Assembly: GCF_000208865.1 (NCBI RefSeq)
Contig: NC_018392.1
Coordinates: forward strand, 2,836,848 to 2,900,847
Length of the DNA: 64,000 nucleotides
Reading direction: 5' to 3'
From: Neospora caninum Liverpool
Lineage: Eukaryota; Apicomplexa; Conoidasida; Eucoccidiorida; Sarcocystidae
A model generated the notes under the pieces. The model did no database searches. It was not told the DNA's origin and saw nothing but the letters and a program-made list of their open reading frames with translations. Both the position numbers and the translations under genes were made by a program. Of this stretch, positions 1 to 11,371 are shown piece by piece. The number at the start of each line of letters is the position of its first letter. The stretch's first letter is position 1.

Positions 1-2236
1 CAACGTCCTGCGTCGCAAAGCAACACAACCGAGGTCAACGTGTCAGCCGTAACTATCTTTCCGCCTCCGACGCTTCTCGTTCTCCCTTTTCCCCTCCCTG
101 TGATATCTCCCCCTTCTCTCTCTTCTCTCTCAGTCCCTCTCTCTTCTCTCTCTGTCTCTCTCTCTTCTCTCTCAGTCTCTCTCTTAGTCTCTCTCAGCCT
201 CTCTCTTAGTCTCTCTCAGCCTCTCTCTTAGTCTCTCTCAGCCTCTCTTCTCTCCCTTTCTCTCTCTTTCTCTCTTTTGTTTCCTCTCTCGCTTGTTCTC
301 GTGCTGAAAAGCGTCGCCGTCCCTTTTCGTGTTCGGCCTGCTTTGTATCTCGCGAAGGCCTCACCTCCTTGACGAGTTTTTCGGCGTAGATGTCGAAGAC
401 GGTCTTTTTCTTCGCGATCAAGGTGTACATGCGAGGTTGTGTGAATTTCGGCATGTCCAGTTCGTTGTGGCCCAGGCGTCTGTAGCCGACGAGGTCGATG
501 AAGACGTCGCCTTTGAAGCGCTGGCGGTACTCGAGGGCGAGCTCACTGACAAACGTCACGGCCTCGGGGTCGTCTGCGTTGACGTGGAACACGGGAGCGT
601 CGAGCGCCTTGGCGATGTCTGTGCAGTAGCGTCCGCTTCCCGAGTCGACGGGGTTGGTGGTGAATCCGATCTGGTTGTTCACGACGATGTGGATCGTGCC
701 TCCGACGCGGTAGTTGGGCAACTGAGACATTTGCAAGGTCTCGTAAACGACGCCCTGTCCGGCGAGCGAGGCGTCCCCGTGCAGGATCACCGGTAACACC
801 TTCGTCCCGTCTTCGTCCTCCGAGTAGTACTGCTGCGCTCGCGCCTGGCCAATCACGAGAGGGTCTACCGCCTCCAAGTGCGACGGATTCGCGAGGACGC
901 CCATGTGGATGTAGCGCTGCGCATCTGCGTCGAAGTGGTCAAATTCGACGCCGAGATGGTACTTGACGTCTCCAGAGTTGCCCCACTCCGCGGAGGAGTA
1001 CGAGGTAACGCCGAGGAATTCCGAGAGCAGCTGCTGCATCGGTTTGTGGAGAACGTTCACGAGGACGTTCAGGCGCCCGCGGTGCGGCATGCCGATGACG
1101 ACGCTGTTCACGCCTTCGCGAGCAGCCTTCTTCGTGATGGCTTTCATCGCGACGATCATCGTCTCGCATCCGTCGAGGCCGAACCGCTTGCTGGTGCTGA
1201 ACTTTTGGCCGCAGAAGTTCTCAAACATCTGCGACCGCGCCGTTCGCGCCAAGATCTTCTTCTTCATCTCCGGGCTGAAGACGTACTTTGTCGGGGTCTC
1301 GATCCACTGCCGAATGAAGTTGCACACGTTTCGATCGCCAATGTGCATGTACTCGACGCCGATCGAGCCGCAGTATGCCTCCTCGAGACGCTTGATGATT
1401 TGGTGGAGGGGACGGGGCGGAAGCTCTGGAGACAGAAAGCCGCACATGCCTTCGACGCGGCAGTCGTAGACCTTGTCGAGGTCCGCCTTCGTGAAGCCGT
1501 ACGTCTCGAAGTCGAGGCTCCCCGCAGGCGACTGGCCGCGGGCCCGAGAGACGAAAGGCGTCTCCTGCGGAAGACTCAGCGGATTCACCGCCGCGAGTTC
1601 GTGACCCCGCATCTGGTAGCCGCGAATCATCTGGATCAAACGACTGGTGTCGTGCACACTCTGCTGCGAGGAGACAGGGAGCGACTCCGGCGTCACAAAC
1701 GACGCGCCCGCCGGCAGCGACCCTGGCGCCGTCGAGATGTACGGCGTGGCCGCCCGCGCCGCGGCGCCTCTGATGGTGGAGCCCAACGCGCCCGAAGCGG
1801 AGCCGCCGGGCGGGAGACAGAACGAGGCACCGGCCGGCAAGTCGTTCGCGACGTTGGTGAAGTACGCGTTCCAAGATGCATGCACAGAAGTCGGGTCCTT
1901 CTTCCAGGAGAGATACATTTGTTCAACGTAAGCTGCGCTCGTTCCCGTGAGAAAAGACTCGGATGCTAGTGGCGCACCACTCAGAGACGGGGACGCCGTG
2001 CGCGCGGAGGAGAACCCGCAAGCGAGGAGCCGCGAGGACGCGCACGAGCCGAGAACAGCCCCGAGAGACTCTCGCGCCGACAACGCGGCGGAGAGAGGAG
2101 ACATACGAAGCGAAGGACAGAGAGACGACGGGGAAGCAGACGGAGCACGGTGGACGGCTGCGCGCGAGAGAGACGCCCGCCGCGCCGAAGCGTCGCGGCT
2201 CCAGCGCGAAGTCGCGAAAGAACGGAGGCTCCTCAT
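1..2236 (-). CDS. OGDH: 2-oxoglutarate dehydrogenase E1 component, 5' part (mitochondrial)
   Basis: This thiamine-diphosphate enzyme decarboxylates 2-oxoglutarate in the TCA-cycle 2-oxoglutarate dehydrogenase complex in the mitochondrion. Exon 1 is 365-2236 (624 codons) and ends at a GTGAGG donor after the peptide AEKLVKE; a good acceptor puts the start of exon 2 at position 7, so the rest lies off the left edge. Family motifs seen in order are GMPHRGRLNVLVN, GDVKYHLG, HLEAVDP, the ThDP/Mg site HGDASLAGQG...VNNQIGFTT (about residues 486-525) and GYRRLGHNELD. I chose the ATG at 2234-2236 because MRSLRSFATSRWSRDASARR is a typical basic, Ser/Arg-rich transit peptide. An in-frame ATG at 2386 would add 50 hydrophobic residues and is less likely. 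A Ser/Ala-rich stretch separates the transit peptide from the conserved AYVEQMYLSWKKDP start of the mature enzyme. Identity is secure; only the exact start is in doubt. Confidence 0.95.
8..364 (-). repeat. Pyrimidine-rich intron 1 of OGDH with 22-bp tandem repeat
   Basis: The intron is bounded by GTGAGG at 364 and CAG at 8-10 on the minus strand. On the plus strand about 110-300 is almost pure CT, with roughly three copies of a 22-bp unit (CCTCTCTCTTAGTCTCTCTC plus AG) between about 170 and 245. On the coding strand this is purine-rich. Confidence 0.7.
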
Positions 2237-3820
2237 GATGGGTGCCGAGAAATGGCCTGGGAAGACCGAAAAAGAGACAGATGGGACGCAGGCGAATGCC
2301 AGACAGAGTGCTGGCCAGAGGGCAAAGACAAAGAAACACCGAAAACGAAGCGACACAAGGAGAGGAGATGAACTCGCGCCGATCACAATTCAGTTCTGCA
2401 CATGCAGAGAACGACAGGGGAGGTGAAGCGCGGGGTGCTCCTTAAGATACATGTTTGTCTCCGGTCGGAACACTCGTCACGCGGTCCTTTCTCGTAATCA
2501 CCTCAGAGCAAAGCTTGAAGGACGCGCAGTTTCTCTTCCCGCGGGCTTCCTACAGGAGGAAGAGAGAGTTGCCTCGTTTCTCTCGGCCTGTCCAAGGCAG
2601 CATGGGCGCGGCCGCCCGCCGGCAACACGTCAGAACCGCTCCAGAGCCTCACCCCAGATCTCTCCAGATCTACTACCTGGAAGAGGCGTTTGGGTCGTCA
2701 CTCTTTTTCTCTGGAGTCGCTCGTCGAGCCCAGACCGACTGGTGTTTGCCGAAAGCTCGCGCAAGAGAAAGCGCGCAGAAAAGAGGGGAGTGGCAGGCGC
2801 GAACAGAGGAAACGCGAGAACACCTCGAGTTGGGGAACTTGCGCATCTGCGCATCCCAAAGACAGGCGAAGCCGGCGACGTTTGGTGTGCCAGATTTTTC
2901 TCGCTTCGACACAAAGTCGGATCTTTGTGGAGAGAGGGAGAAAGGCAGGGCGAAAACGGGTGAGAGGAAAGGGGGAGAAAAAAGGGAGGGAAGTTTTGTG
3001 GAGAGTGGAGAAAAGAGACGGGAGGGAAGGGAGCAAGCGCGCGCAGTCGGGAGGGGATAAACCGGCCGGAAATTGCAGATTTTTGGCGTGCATGACCTCG
3101 GAAACTCGCCCTCTTCTGGTCGCGCTCGAGCCTCCCGCGCGAAACGTTGCGCGTGGAACGAGAGAGGCGGCGCGAGAACGCGCAGACGAACATGCGATCG
3201 GCGACGCAAAGAGTCTCTCGCGGGGGACAGCGACGAGTGCAAAAAGCAACGGCGCGAAAGACGAAAAAGCAAAGTTCGGAGCGCGATTCGCGGCGACGAA
3301 AAGCAATCAAAAAAGTTCGAGAGAAAGGCAAGAAACGCTTGCGAACGGGGAAGGAACGCGCACACCGCGACCCTCGCGCAGAGTCCACAGAGAGAGACAG
3401 GAGAGCGAGATGCCCCAGCCCCAAGTTTCGCCGTCACTTTTTTCGATTCAGATACAGCAAAAGGCCGCCTTTTTGGCGTTTTCGTTCACGCGGCGATCCC
3501 TACAAAAGGGTCGGAAGCGTCAAATGGTGCCACGCACACTGGAGCGGAGCCGCGGCGGCCCCAGCACAGAGATCTTCCTTCTCGCCCGCCGTAGAAAAAA
3601 GTGTCCCCTACACTGCCCCGACCTGGTCGGCTCCCCCTCAGTAGTTGATCCTTCAACAGCTAAAACGAGAGAAAGAGAGCCGACATAGAGATGAAGCGGG
3701 GGACCGTTTGGAGGATCATTTCTTTCTCTTGCCGCCGTCGCATGAGAAGACGACAAGAGAAGCAGAGACTCGGCCACTTTACCGCCCGCCACGCAAAGGG
3801 GATGCCTGCGGGCTCAAAGG

Positions 3821-3870
3821 ATATATATATATATATATATATATATATGACTATATATATATATATATAT
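3821..3870. repeat. (TA)n microsatellite
   Basis: About 50 bp of alternating TA with a short ...TGAC... interruption. Confidence 0.9.
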
Positions 3871-5867
3871 GACTGACTGTTGGGGGAAAAGCGACACATC
3901 ATCTGTATATATAAGTATATAGATATATAGATGCATGAAAGAGTCTGTATAGAGATACAAAGGTAACCAGAAGTGGGAAGAGGGTCAATCCACAACGGCT
4001 GACCAGAGACAGGAAAGTGTACCCGTATAGAGATTTCTTCTCGTGTTCTTCAGTTTTTCCTTGCGTTATCTGCCTCGAGGCTGTTGCTCGATACGGGCGC
4101 GAGTGTCGAGTAAGTCTTCTGAAAGGTCGAGAGGAGAGCTGGGAGCAGTTACACTGCGTTTTGTTGGGGAACAAGCTGACTGCCAAATATCGGCCTTTTC
4201 AAGTCGTGCAAGCAGCGGCGATGGGAAAAGGCCGTGGAACAAGGAACCCAACGGAGAGCCAAGAGAGGAAACACGTCGGCTACACGTGCGCCTTCGACTG
4301 GATGTGACCCCCACCTTTCTTCAGTAGATCTACACAGGAAGCAGACCTACGCACAGTCCCCCCACATAGATATGTGGACGACGCATATCGATACTTGTTC
4401 ATATCTCTATATCTGTATATATTTTGTGGATATATTAAGAGATGTTTGTGTGTGTTGATAAAAACATGGAGATACTCGGTTGACTTACCTATATATTTGC
4501 ATGTATTGGAATACGCATTTCTGTATGTATGCTGACAATGTAACTACGATGTTGACACCACAACAACGGTTACCCCCGAACCTAGACGAAACAGCACTGG
4601 AGAAGAAAGGCGGACTAAGGGTCTATGCGAGTATAGTCCAAGAGGGGCGAACCAGAAGAAAAAGCAGGAACGGAAGGGACAGTCGCTGGAACGTCAAGCA
4701 CCACTTTTGGCATCTTTGAAGAATTTCCTGAAAACGCTCCACTCGAAGCTCACGCACGAGTCGGGTTCGTGCCGAGGGGGCTCTGTTCCTGTCGGCTTTC
4801 GACTGTTTCCTTCTCTTTTGAACGAACAAACAGCACTATGTCTCGTCGTCCCTTTCTCGTCCTCACAAGCGTCTTCCTCTATGTCGAAGGCTTCTCTACA
4901 TGTGTCGCTTGACTGTCTCCTATCTCCACACCTGTGTCATTTTAACTGCCTGCCGGCTCGTTCTTCCTTTCCTCTTTTGGCATTCTTGTTTCAGCCTTTT
5001 AGTCTTGGCCTCGACGTCCGGCTCATCCGTGTCGCAGCGTTGCATGCGCTCGCTTTCGCGGGTGCTCTCGCGTGGCCTTTCCCGCCCTGTGTCTTCTCTC
5101 TCCACGGCACAAAAGCGAAATCTGCACTGATCTCGATTTTGAGTGTTGGTGAGTGTGTGTCCATGTGCAGGAAATTTCACTAAACAAATTGGGATTGGAG
5201 AAACGAAAAAGGTTGCATTCTCCCTGCGTTCTAAGAAGAGAGACGCCTGCGATTCGCGATCGAGTCGTGACAAAAAAACAAGACGGCAACTTCAACCGCA
5301 GGCGGGGGACTAGTTGTTTTCTTGTGGTCTCTCTTGCCGTTTCGAAATACGCAAAAAGGCGAGGGAAAAGTTAAATTTGAGTCGGGTCATTGCATGTGTA
5401 GGCCTAGGTGCGGTGATCAGCAGTTACATTCGGCCGTTTTGCGGCGAAAGACAGAGAGCGAGAAACAATTATAGAAAAACAACTGGAGAAAGAAAACACG
5501 TCCGACAGACGTTTTAGAGGCAGCCGCGTGCGAAGGAGTGTGCACGCGCCCGTTCACAGCACGTGCGTCCACACTCCTTACCCGAGAAGCCGCAAAGAAG
5601 GAAAAAATGACAGGCGAAAGTCGATACCACCGGACTTTCTCTGGTCCTTCGTGGAGGGATGTGCATGCGACAGACTCGCGGCTCTCACCCAAGGGGAACC
5701 TCTGCCCCCGTCAACACGCACCCCGGGAATCTCGACTCCGAATGTCCCTATTGACAGCATGCAACACATCCAATTTTACCTTTTCCACCAGCCGCACATG
5801 CACGTATCCACCAGATGATCTACATCTGTATGGCTGTATATCTCCACCTACGCATATGCATACGTAG

Positions 5868-5869
<2 letters not shown>

Positions 5870-5903
<34 letters not shown>
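5870..5903. repeat. (TA)n microsatellite
   Basis: About 34 bp of uninterrupted TA dinucleotides in intergenic DNA. Confidence 0.9.
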
Positions 5904-5907
<4 letters not shown>

Positions 5908-7084
5908 AAATATATGTGTGTAGAACATATGCTGGCACATGCGTGCATGCGGAAGCACATACGTGAATAAAACTGTGACGGCACACTTGCATGTGTGCTC
6001 ACACTACAAACATGTGGTGCCTGCGTCTGCAGGAGCGCGCTGAAGCCAAAAAGCGGCACAGAGAGGCTTGCGTCCTCTGTGTCGCGTCTGTTCGTGTCTT
6101 CGCCGGCCCTCAGCCTGTCAGCTGCATGTTTGCCAGTTGGGCCACTTGCTGCTTGTATTCTTCGAGAGAAATCAACAGCGAATCTGAGGGCGGAGGCGGC
6201 GTCGGTGGAAGAAGGGCAACGACCGAGGCGTACGCCCGCGGGGGTGGAATGCTTCCTGTGTCGATGTGCAGAGCGCCTGCTTGGCGATATCGCTGCGAGG
6301 GAAAACCGCAAAAGAAAAATCGCAAACTTTGCGCGCGCGTTCTCTCTCGCGGTCTGTGTTTTCGTTCCCCCTAGTGGTGATTATCTCTTGGGTGCCTTCC
6401 ACTTCACAGGTTCCACCTTTCATGCCTCCCTTAACTTCTCGAAACTTCTGCCTCAAACATCTCAGACAGCGACCACGCCATCAGCTCCTTGAGCACGTAT
6501 ACACACCGCACCGGCGCTAAAAACGTCTGCTCGCTTCCCTCCCTCTTTGCTCCCTTTCTCCTCTCTCTCGGCCTGTTTTTTTCGTTTTGTTTCCGCCGCG
6601 CCTTACTTGAACAGTGTGTCGAACCCAGTCCCTTTGTTCTTTGGGCGAGCCATGCAGCAGAAACTTCCAGGCAGCTGTCGCTTGCGGCGTGCCGCCGCAG
6701 AGAGGAGAGGCCGCTGCGCCTCGGGGCTCGGAGATCGACGGGCTCAGACTCCGTTTCGTGTCCTCGCCTAACGGCCGCGGAGATGGATCTCTGCCGCCTG
6801 CACACCAGAAAAACGCGAAAAAAGAACATCGCGACGCGCGCAAGTCCCTTCTCACGCCACGAAAACGAAGGCACCAAAAAAAGGAACGCTTCCGAACCCC
6901 GAGAGAGAGACGCAGGTGCGGCACCAGGGCGTCGTCCCTCCATCCACCCCAAATGGATGCAGCTTGCCTCCGGAGAGACAAAAGAGACATCGCCAAAGAC
7001 GGATCGACACACCTGGCCCTGAGCTCTCCCACCGAGAGAGACTCATGGGACGGCCGCTGTCTCCCCCTGAGGCTCCCGCCCCCT

Positions 7085-9755
7085 CTAACGCTTTCTCGTC
7101 TCCGCACCTGTGGCGCGTCCTGGCGAAGTGCTGTCGCTGCGTCGGTCGCTGTCGAGGGCCTGTGGCGAGAGGCGGGTTTCGCGCGTCTCTGCGTCGGCTG
7201 CATCTCCCGCCTCGCCCTCTCCCACCTCTCGGCCTCGCTTTCTCCTTCCCGACTCGTCGCCAAAGAGCAGATCTGCGCAGGTCGGCGCAACGGGGGGGGT
7301 CGGCGCCGCGCTCTTGGCCGGCTCGCGGGCGCCGCCCTTTCGCATCGACCGCTTGGGATCGTTCAGAATGAACATGGACAGTTTTTCACGCCTTCTCTCG
7401 AGCGCCACTTGATGCATCAGCGACGCGTTTCGCGCGCGACCTGACGCGGCCTTGCTCTTGGCGAGCTTTGTCTCCACCTCCGTCTTGCGCGCAACCAGAG
7501 CCTGGAGCTTCTCCTTCAACTCGCGCCGTGCCGCACTCGCCGTCGCCACGCTCGACAGCGAGGCGTGGAGCGAATCCATCTCGTGCTTGATCGACATCAA
7601 CTGCTTCAACAAATTCCCCGTCGTCGTCAAAAACGAACCCGCAGCCGAGTCCTGCTGCTTCCTCGACAAAATCGCCTGGACGTCTTCATCCGTGAAGGTA
7701 AACTGAAGAGGAAAAACAGCAAGACACAATCAGGGCGAGAGTTTGAAGAGGAGACTGTTTACGACTCTTTAGGAAAATCTCGAGGCAGGCCCGCAGATGC
7801 ATGTCGGCTCCCGGTTGCCGCCATCGCTGCTCTCGGCTGACGGAAAGAACGGACGCAGATAATCTCGCAAATGTCCGACAAGCCTCGAACAGCCGAGACT
7901 CGCGGAAACGCGATGTGCAGCCACACAGACGCAGAGAGCAGAAAGCGGGAAGGCCCGAGGAAACACGCAGAGCGCGACCGCGCTCTGGCCGAAACCCGTT
8001 CGCGTCTTCTCGCGTTTCCCCAAATAACAGTGGAGTTTCAGCGCCAGAAAAGTGTCGTCCACGTCAGAGACTTTTCTCGGTGTAATCCACGGATTCCCGT
8101 CATCACACGTCGTTTCCAGAGAGAAGCACACCTCCTCTGATGCGCCACTTTTTCAGTCGCGCCCCCTTTTTCTCCTCGCCCCTTTTTTTCGCCCCTCCGG
8201 CGTTTCCGTCTTTCGCACCTCCTTCAGTTGCTGGAGTTTTGCGCGGAGTTTCTTGGAGAGGTCCTCGACGGAGTCGAACTCCTGGAGCTTCTTCTTCCAG
8301 GCTTCGTACTCAGCCGGAGTCACGGTCGAGTTGACGAGGTCGCCCAGCGCGAATTCGCGGTCGAACTTTGCCGATGCCTTGGGCGCCACGCGCAGCAGCA
8401 GCTTCACGCTACAGGACACGCCGTTTCGCCGACCTTCCGGGAGACTCGGGTCTCCAGGCGCGGGACCAGTGGAGACAAAGTAGGGCTCGCAAGGGCGCAG
8501 CCCCACAATCTGGCACACCCAGCCGACGGGCGGGGCGTCGGGCTGCGCTTTGACAGCGGAGGGCGGCTGCGGCACTTTCACGAAGCAGCCGCGAACGTAC
8601 TTTTCCGCTTGCGGATGTTCGAGCATGTGCAGCAGGCGCTCTGTGGACAGCCGCACGCCGTTCAGAAGATCCAGAGAAATCCGCTGGAGCATGCGTCGCG
8701 CCGTCTCCTTCCGACGCTGCTCGTCGCTGTCGACGCGGTCTTCGTCGAACAAGTCGTCAGCTCGACCGTCGTCCTCCCCCACAGTGCGCTGAGACGCAGA
8801 CAAAAACACGCAGGAGGTGTCTCGAAGATAAAGGCACACAAAGAAACAAAACTCCAGAGGTAGGGTGCCTTTCCACCTCGCCAATCTAATGGCTTCGAAA
8901 CCTTCCTTTCTTCAAAACCTGCCTTTCTTCAAAACCTCCGGAACGTCGGTCTTCACCTTGTTCTCGTTAACCTTCGTCTCCATCTTTTTAACCTTCTTGT
9001 TCTCCTTCTTAACTTCTTGTCGGTCGCCTGCCTAACCTTCTTGTTCTCCTTCCCCTCTTGTGGTTTATACCTCCCGCTTCACTTTCTTAGCCTTCTCTCT
9101 CGAGATTTTTCTTGTCTGATTCTCACTGCTTACCTGCTGCGCAGCCTGCTCGCCACCCTCGTCTTCTCTTCCGGATTTCCCGCCCGCAACGCCTTTCCGT
9201 TTGCCGAACGCCCCGTCATCAGCCGACGCGTCCCCTGCGACCGCGCTGCCGGCGCCAGAGGCGAGACCGCTGGCTGTCCCCGCGCCATCGGCGTCCTGAA
9301 GAAGTGTCCCCGCGGTCGCGCCTCCACTGGAGCCCAGAGCCGCGTCGGGCAAGGCCGCGGAGACGCCGCTTAGGGCGGACCCGCTGGCGCCCGCAGACCG
9401 CGAAGAGAGGCGCTTCTTCTGGTCCTGTTCCGCGTCTTCCTCGTCCCCGGAAGAAGACTCACTCAAGTCTTCAGTCCCGTCCTTCCCCGACACTTCGCCT
9501 TCCTCCTCTTCCTCGTCTTCACTCGCTGGAGACAGGAACCGGGAAAAGGCACAGCCTCGAAACTCACCACACAGAAACAAACCCGAAAGAGTTCCCCCCG
9601 TTCCCAAGAACACCACACAAACGTCAATTTACACATGCAAACCAATACACATATACCACCATACATGCATCTACGTATATACATACAATCACATAAAAAT
9701 ACATATACCTACACAGGCACACATTCATATATGTGCATCCAAATAAACCTCGATG

Positions 9756-9794
<39 letters not shown>

Positions 9795-11329
9795 GCACGT
9801 GGGTGCAGGTGCGAACGAAAAGGAGGTAAGAGAGACGGAAGAGGAAAGGGGAGAACAAGAGAGAGGGGACAGAACGACGGAAACTCAGAAATAGGCTTCT
9901 CACTTTGTCGCTGTTGCTGCTTCTGGCGAGCTCGCCGCGCTCGGATGTCACTGAGAGCATCTCCCAAACGCCCTGCGCAGTCCGCCAAAAAAGACACCCT
10001 CCAGAGTTTTTTTTCGATTCTTCACAATAATTAACATTACTTACTTCCACGTGCACTTTATGCACAAACTTTATTAACTTTGTACACAAAACCTACAGAA
10101 ATCATCCTCTCCCACACGCGTAGTCGTACAACACCTGTGGTCCACATTGACTGATTTATATAAATATGTTTAGATGCCCGTTGAAACACATTAACCCACA
10201 TACACGTTGCAAATAGATGCATAGGAATATGCAGAAAAGTACCAATACACATGCATATATACATATATATATACATATATTTATACGTATATCTATATAC
10301 AGACATGTAGATATATGTGTATGATATATTGGCGTGAAGAGCCAAAGCAGAGTGAAAAACACTGTTGGCCTGAATATCCGCGTTCGAAGTGTTTTTCGGC
10401 TTTTGTGCGATGATTGTTGACTCGCTCGTCCCGGACGCGTCCTGTGTGTGTGTGTGTGTGTGTCTCGTCGCTCTTTTTTTTTTTGGATGGGCGCGACTAT
10501 CAACGTCAAGAAGAACCGAAACCGCTCGCCATTCGAGCTGTGCAGCGAAAGAGTTTACCTGCCGTGCTCTTTCGGTCTTGGTCTTGTCGCCGCAGGAGTT
10601 CCTTTCTCTGGCGCTCGCGGACAAGTTCCTCGTAGCGCCTCGCGAGTTCGGCCTCTCGCTCGAATTCGTTCATGCTCTCCAGCGCCTGGAACCAGACACA
10701 GGAAGAGGAGACGCTTTGAGGAAAAAAAGACGAAAAACAAATCCCACCCCCCTCGCATGGCCGCAGTGAAAAATCCTCACGAGACAAAAAGCCGGGAAGA
10801 AAGGGAAAGTGGGAAAAGCGGAAAGAAGCGCGGCAGACACGCCATGATGCTGCTGTTAATTCTTCAAACGTTCGCGGCGTCGAAAACGAAAGAGACTCGA
10901 ATGGGACACGGTCCGCGAATCCACGGGAGAGACGAACTACGAAAAGCAACACAAACCGTCTCCATCCACATCCATATATGTACATATATGTTTATATATA
11001 TATATATATATATATAGATATGCGTGTATCGATATGTATGTGGATGCATGCATTTGTGGGTGTTCAGACGCGTCTGATTGCCATCCGAACGGATTCGCAG
11101 CTTCTGCAAGGCTTTCTCCACTGCGTACTTCTCTGTCGCGTTCATCTTTGTAGAGAAGATCGGGACTGAATTCGCCATTTTTGTCTCCGGGTCTTCCGCG
11201 GCGCCCCCAGGCGTCACCAGTCTCCCGCGAACTGGAAGATTGTCTTCCCTCATCGTCGGCGACTCGCGAGCTCGACGACGGACGCCCGCGCGGGGCTTGG
11301 CGTCCGCGCCCTGAGGACGTCGACTTCAT
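7085..11329 (-). CDS. RTF1: RTF1 homologue (Paf1 complex subunit, Plus-3 domain)
   Basis: This is a nuclear transcription-elongation factor; RTF1 in the Paf1 complex links RNA polymerase II and Spt5 to histone modification. Six exons join in phase: 11129-11329, 10559-10685, 9904-9972, 9134-9525, 8219-8788, 7085-7702, giving about 658 residues. Exons 1 and 2 join to DLLYKDERDRE|ALESMNEFERE, the family's characteristic linker upstream of the Plus-3 domain. Exon 4 (about residues 110-263) is acidic then Ala/Gly/Ser-rich. Exon 5 carries the Plus-3 domain (about residues 270-430), including ERLLHMLEHP, RGCFVKVPQ and LGDLVNSTVTPAEYEAWKKK. Exon 6 begins FTFTDEDVQAILSRKQ, matching the family's post-Plus-3 segment, then a coiled coil and a basic tail. 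An in-frame ATG at 11371 would add 14 residues. The domain call is firm; the first exon could be longer. Confidence 0.92.
9759..9789. repeat. (TA)n microsatellite in RTF1 intron 3
   Basis: About 30 bp of TA repeats between exon 4 (9134-9525) and exon 3 (9904-9972). Confidence 0.9.
10444..10462. repeat. (GT)n microsatellite in RTF1 intron 2
   Basis: About 19 bp of GT repeat, followed within 20 bp by a run of T, in the intron between the RTF1 exons at 9904-9972 and 10559-10685. Confidence 0.8.
10993..11016. repeat. (TA)n microsatellite in RTF1 intron 1
   Basis: About 24 bp of TA repeat inside the intron between 10686 and 11128. Confidence 0.85.
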
Positions 11330-11371
11330 CGTGTCGAGGAAAGCGAGGGTGCGCAGAGAGAGATCCTCCAC

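Larger units (their letters stand above)
2387..7084. other. Intergenic, no gene recognised
   Basis: This stretch lies between the OGDH start and the RTF1 stop, so it should hold the OGDH promoter and the RTF1 3'UTR. Short open frames occur on both strands, but none has family-like sequence or splice partners that I can see. An AGAGACG element lies at 3014-3020, about 0.8 kb upstream of the OGDH ATG. Two long (TA)n tracts sit at about 3821-3870 and 5870-5903. About 2900-3060 is GA-rich on the plus strand. Confidence 0.6.

Noticed and set aside
878..1969. 363-codon plus-strand frame opposite OGDH
   Set aside because: It is an antisense shadow of the conserved OGDH coding frame.
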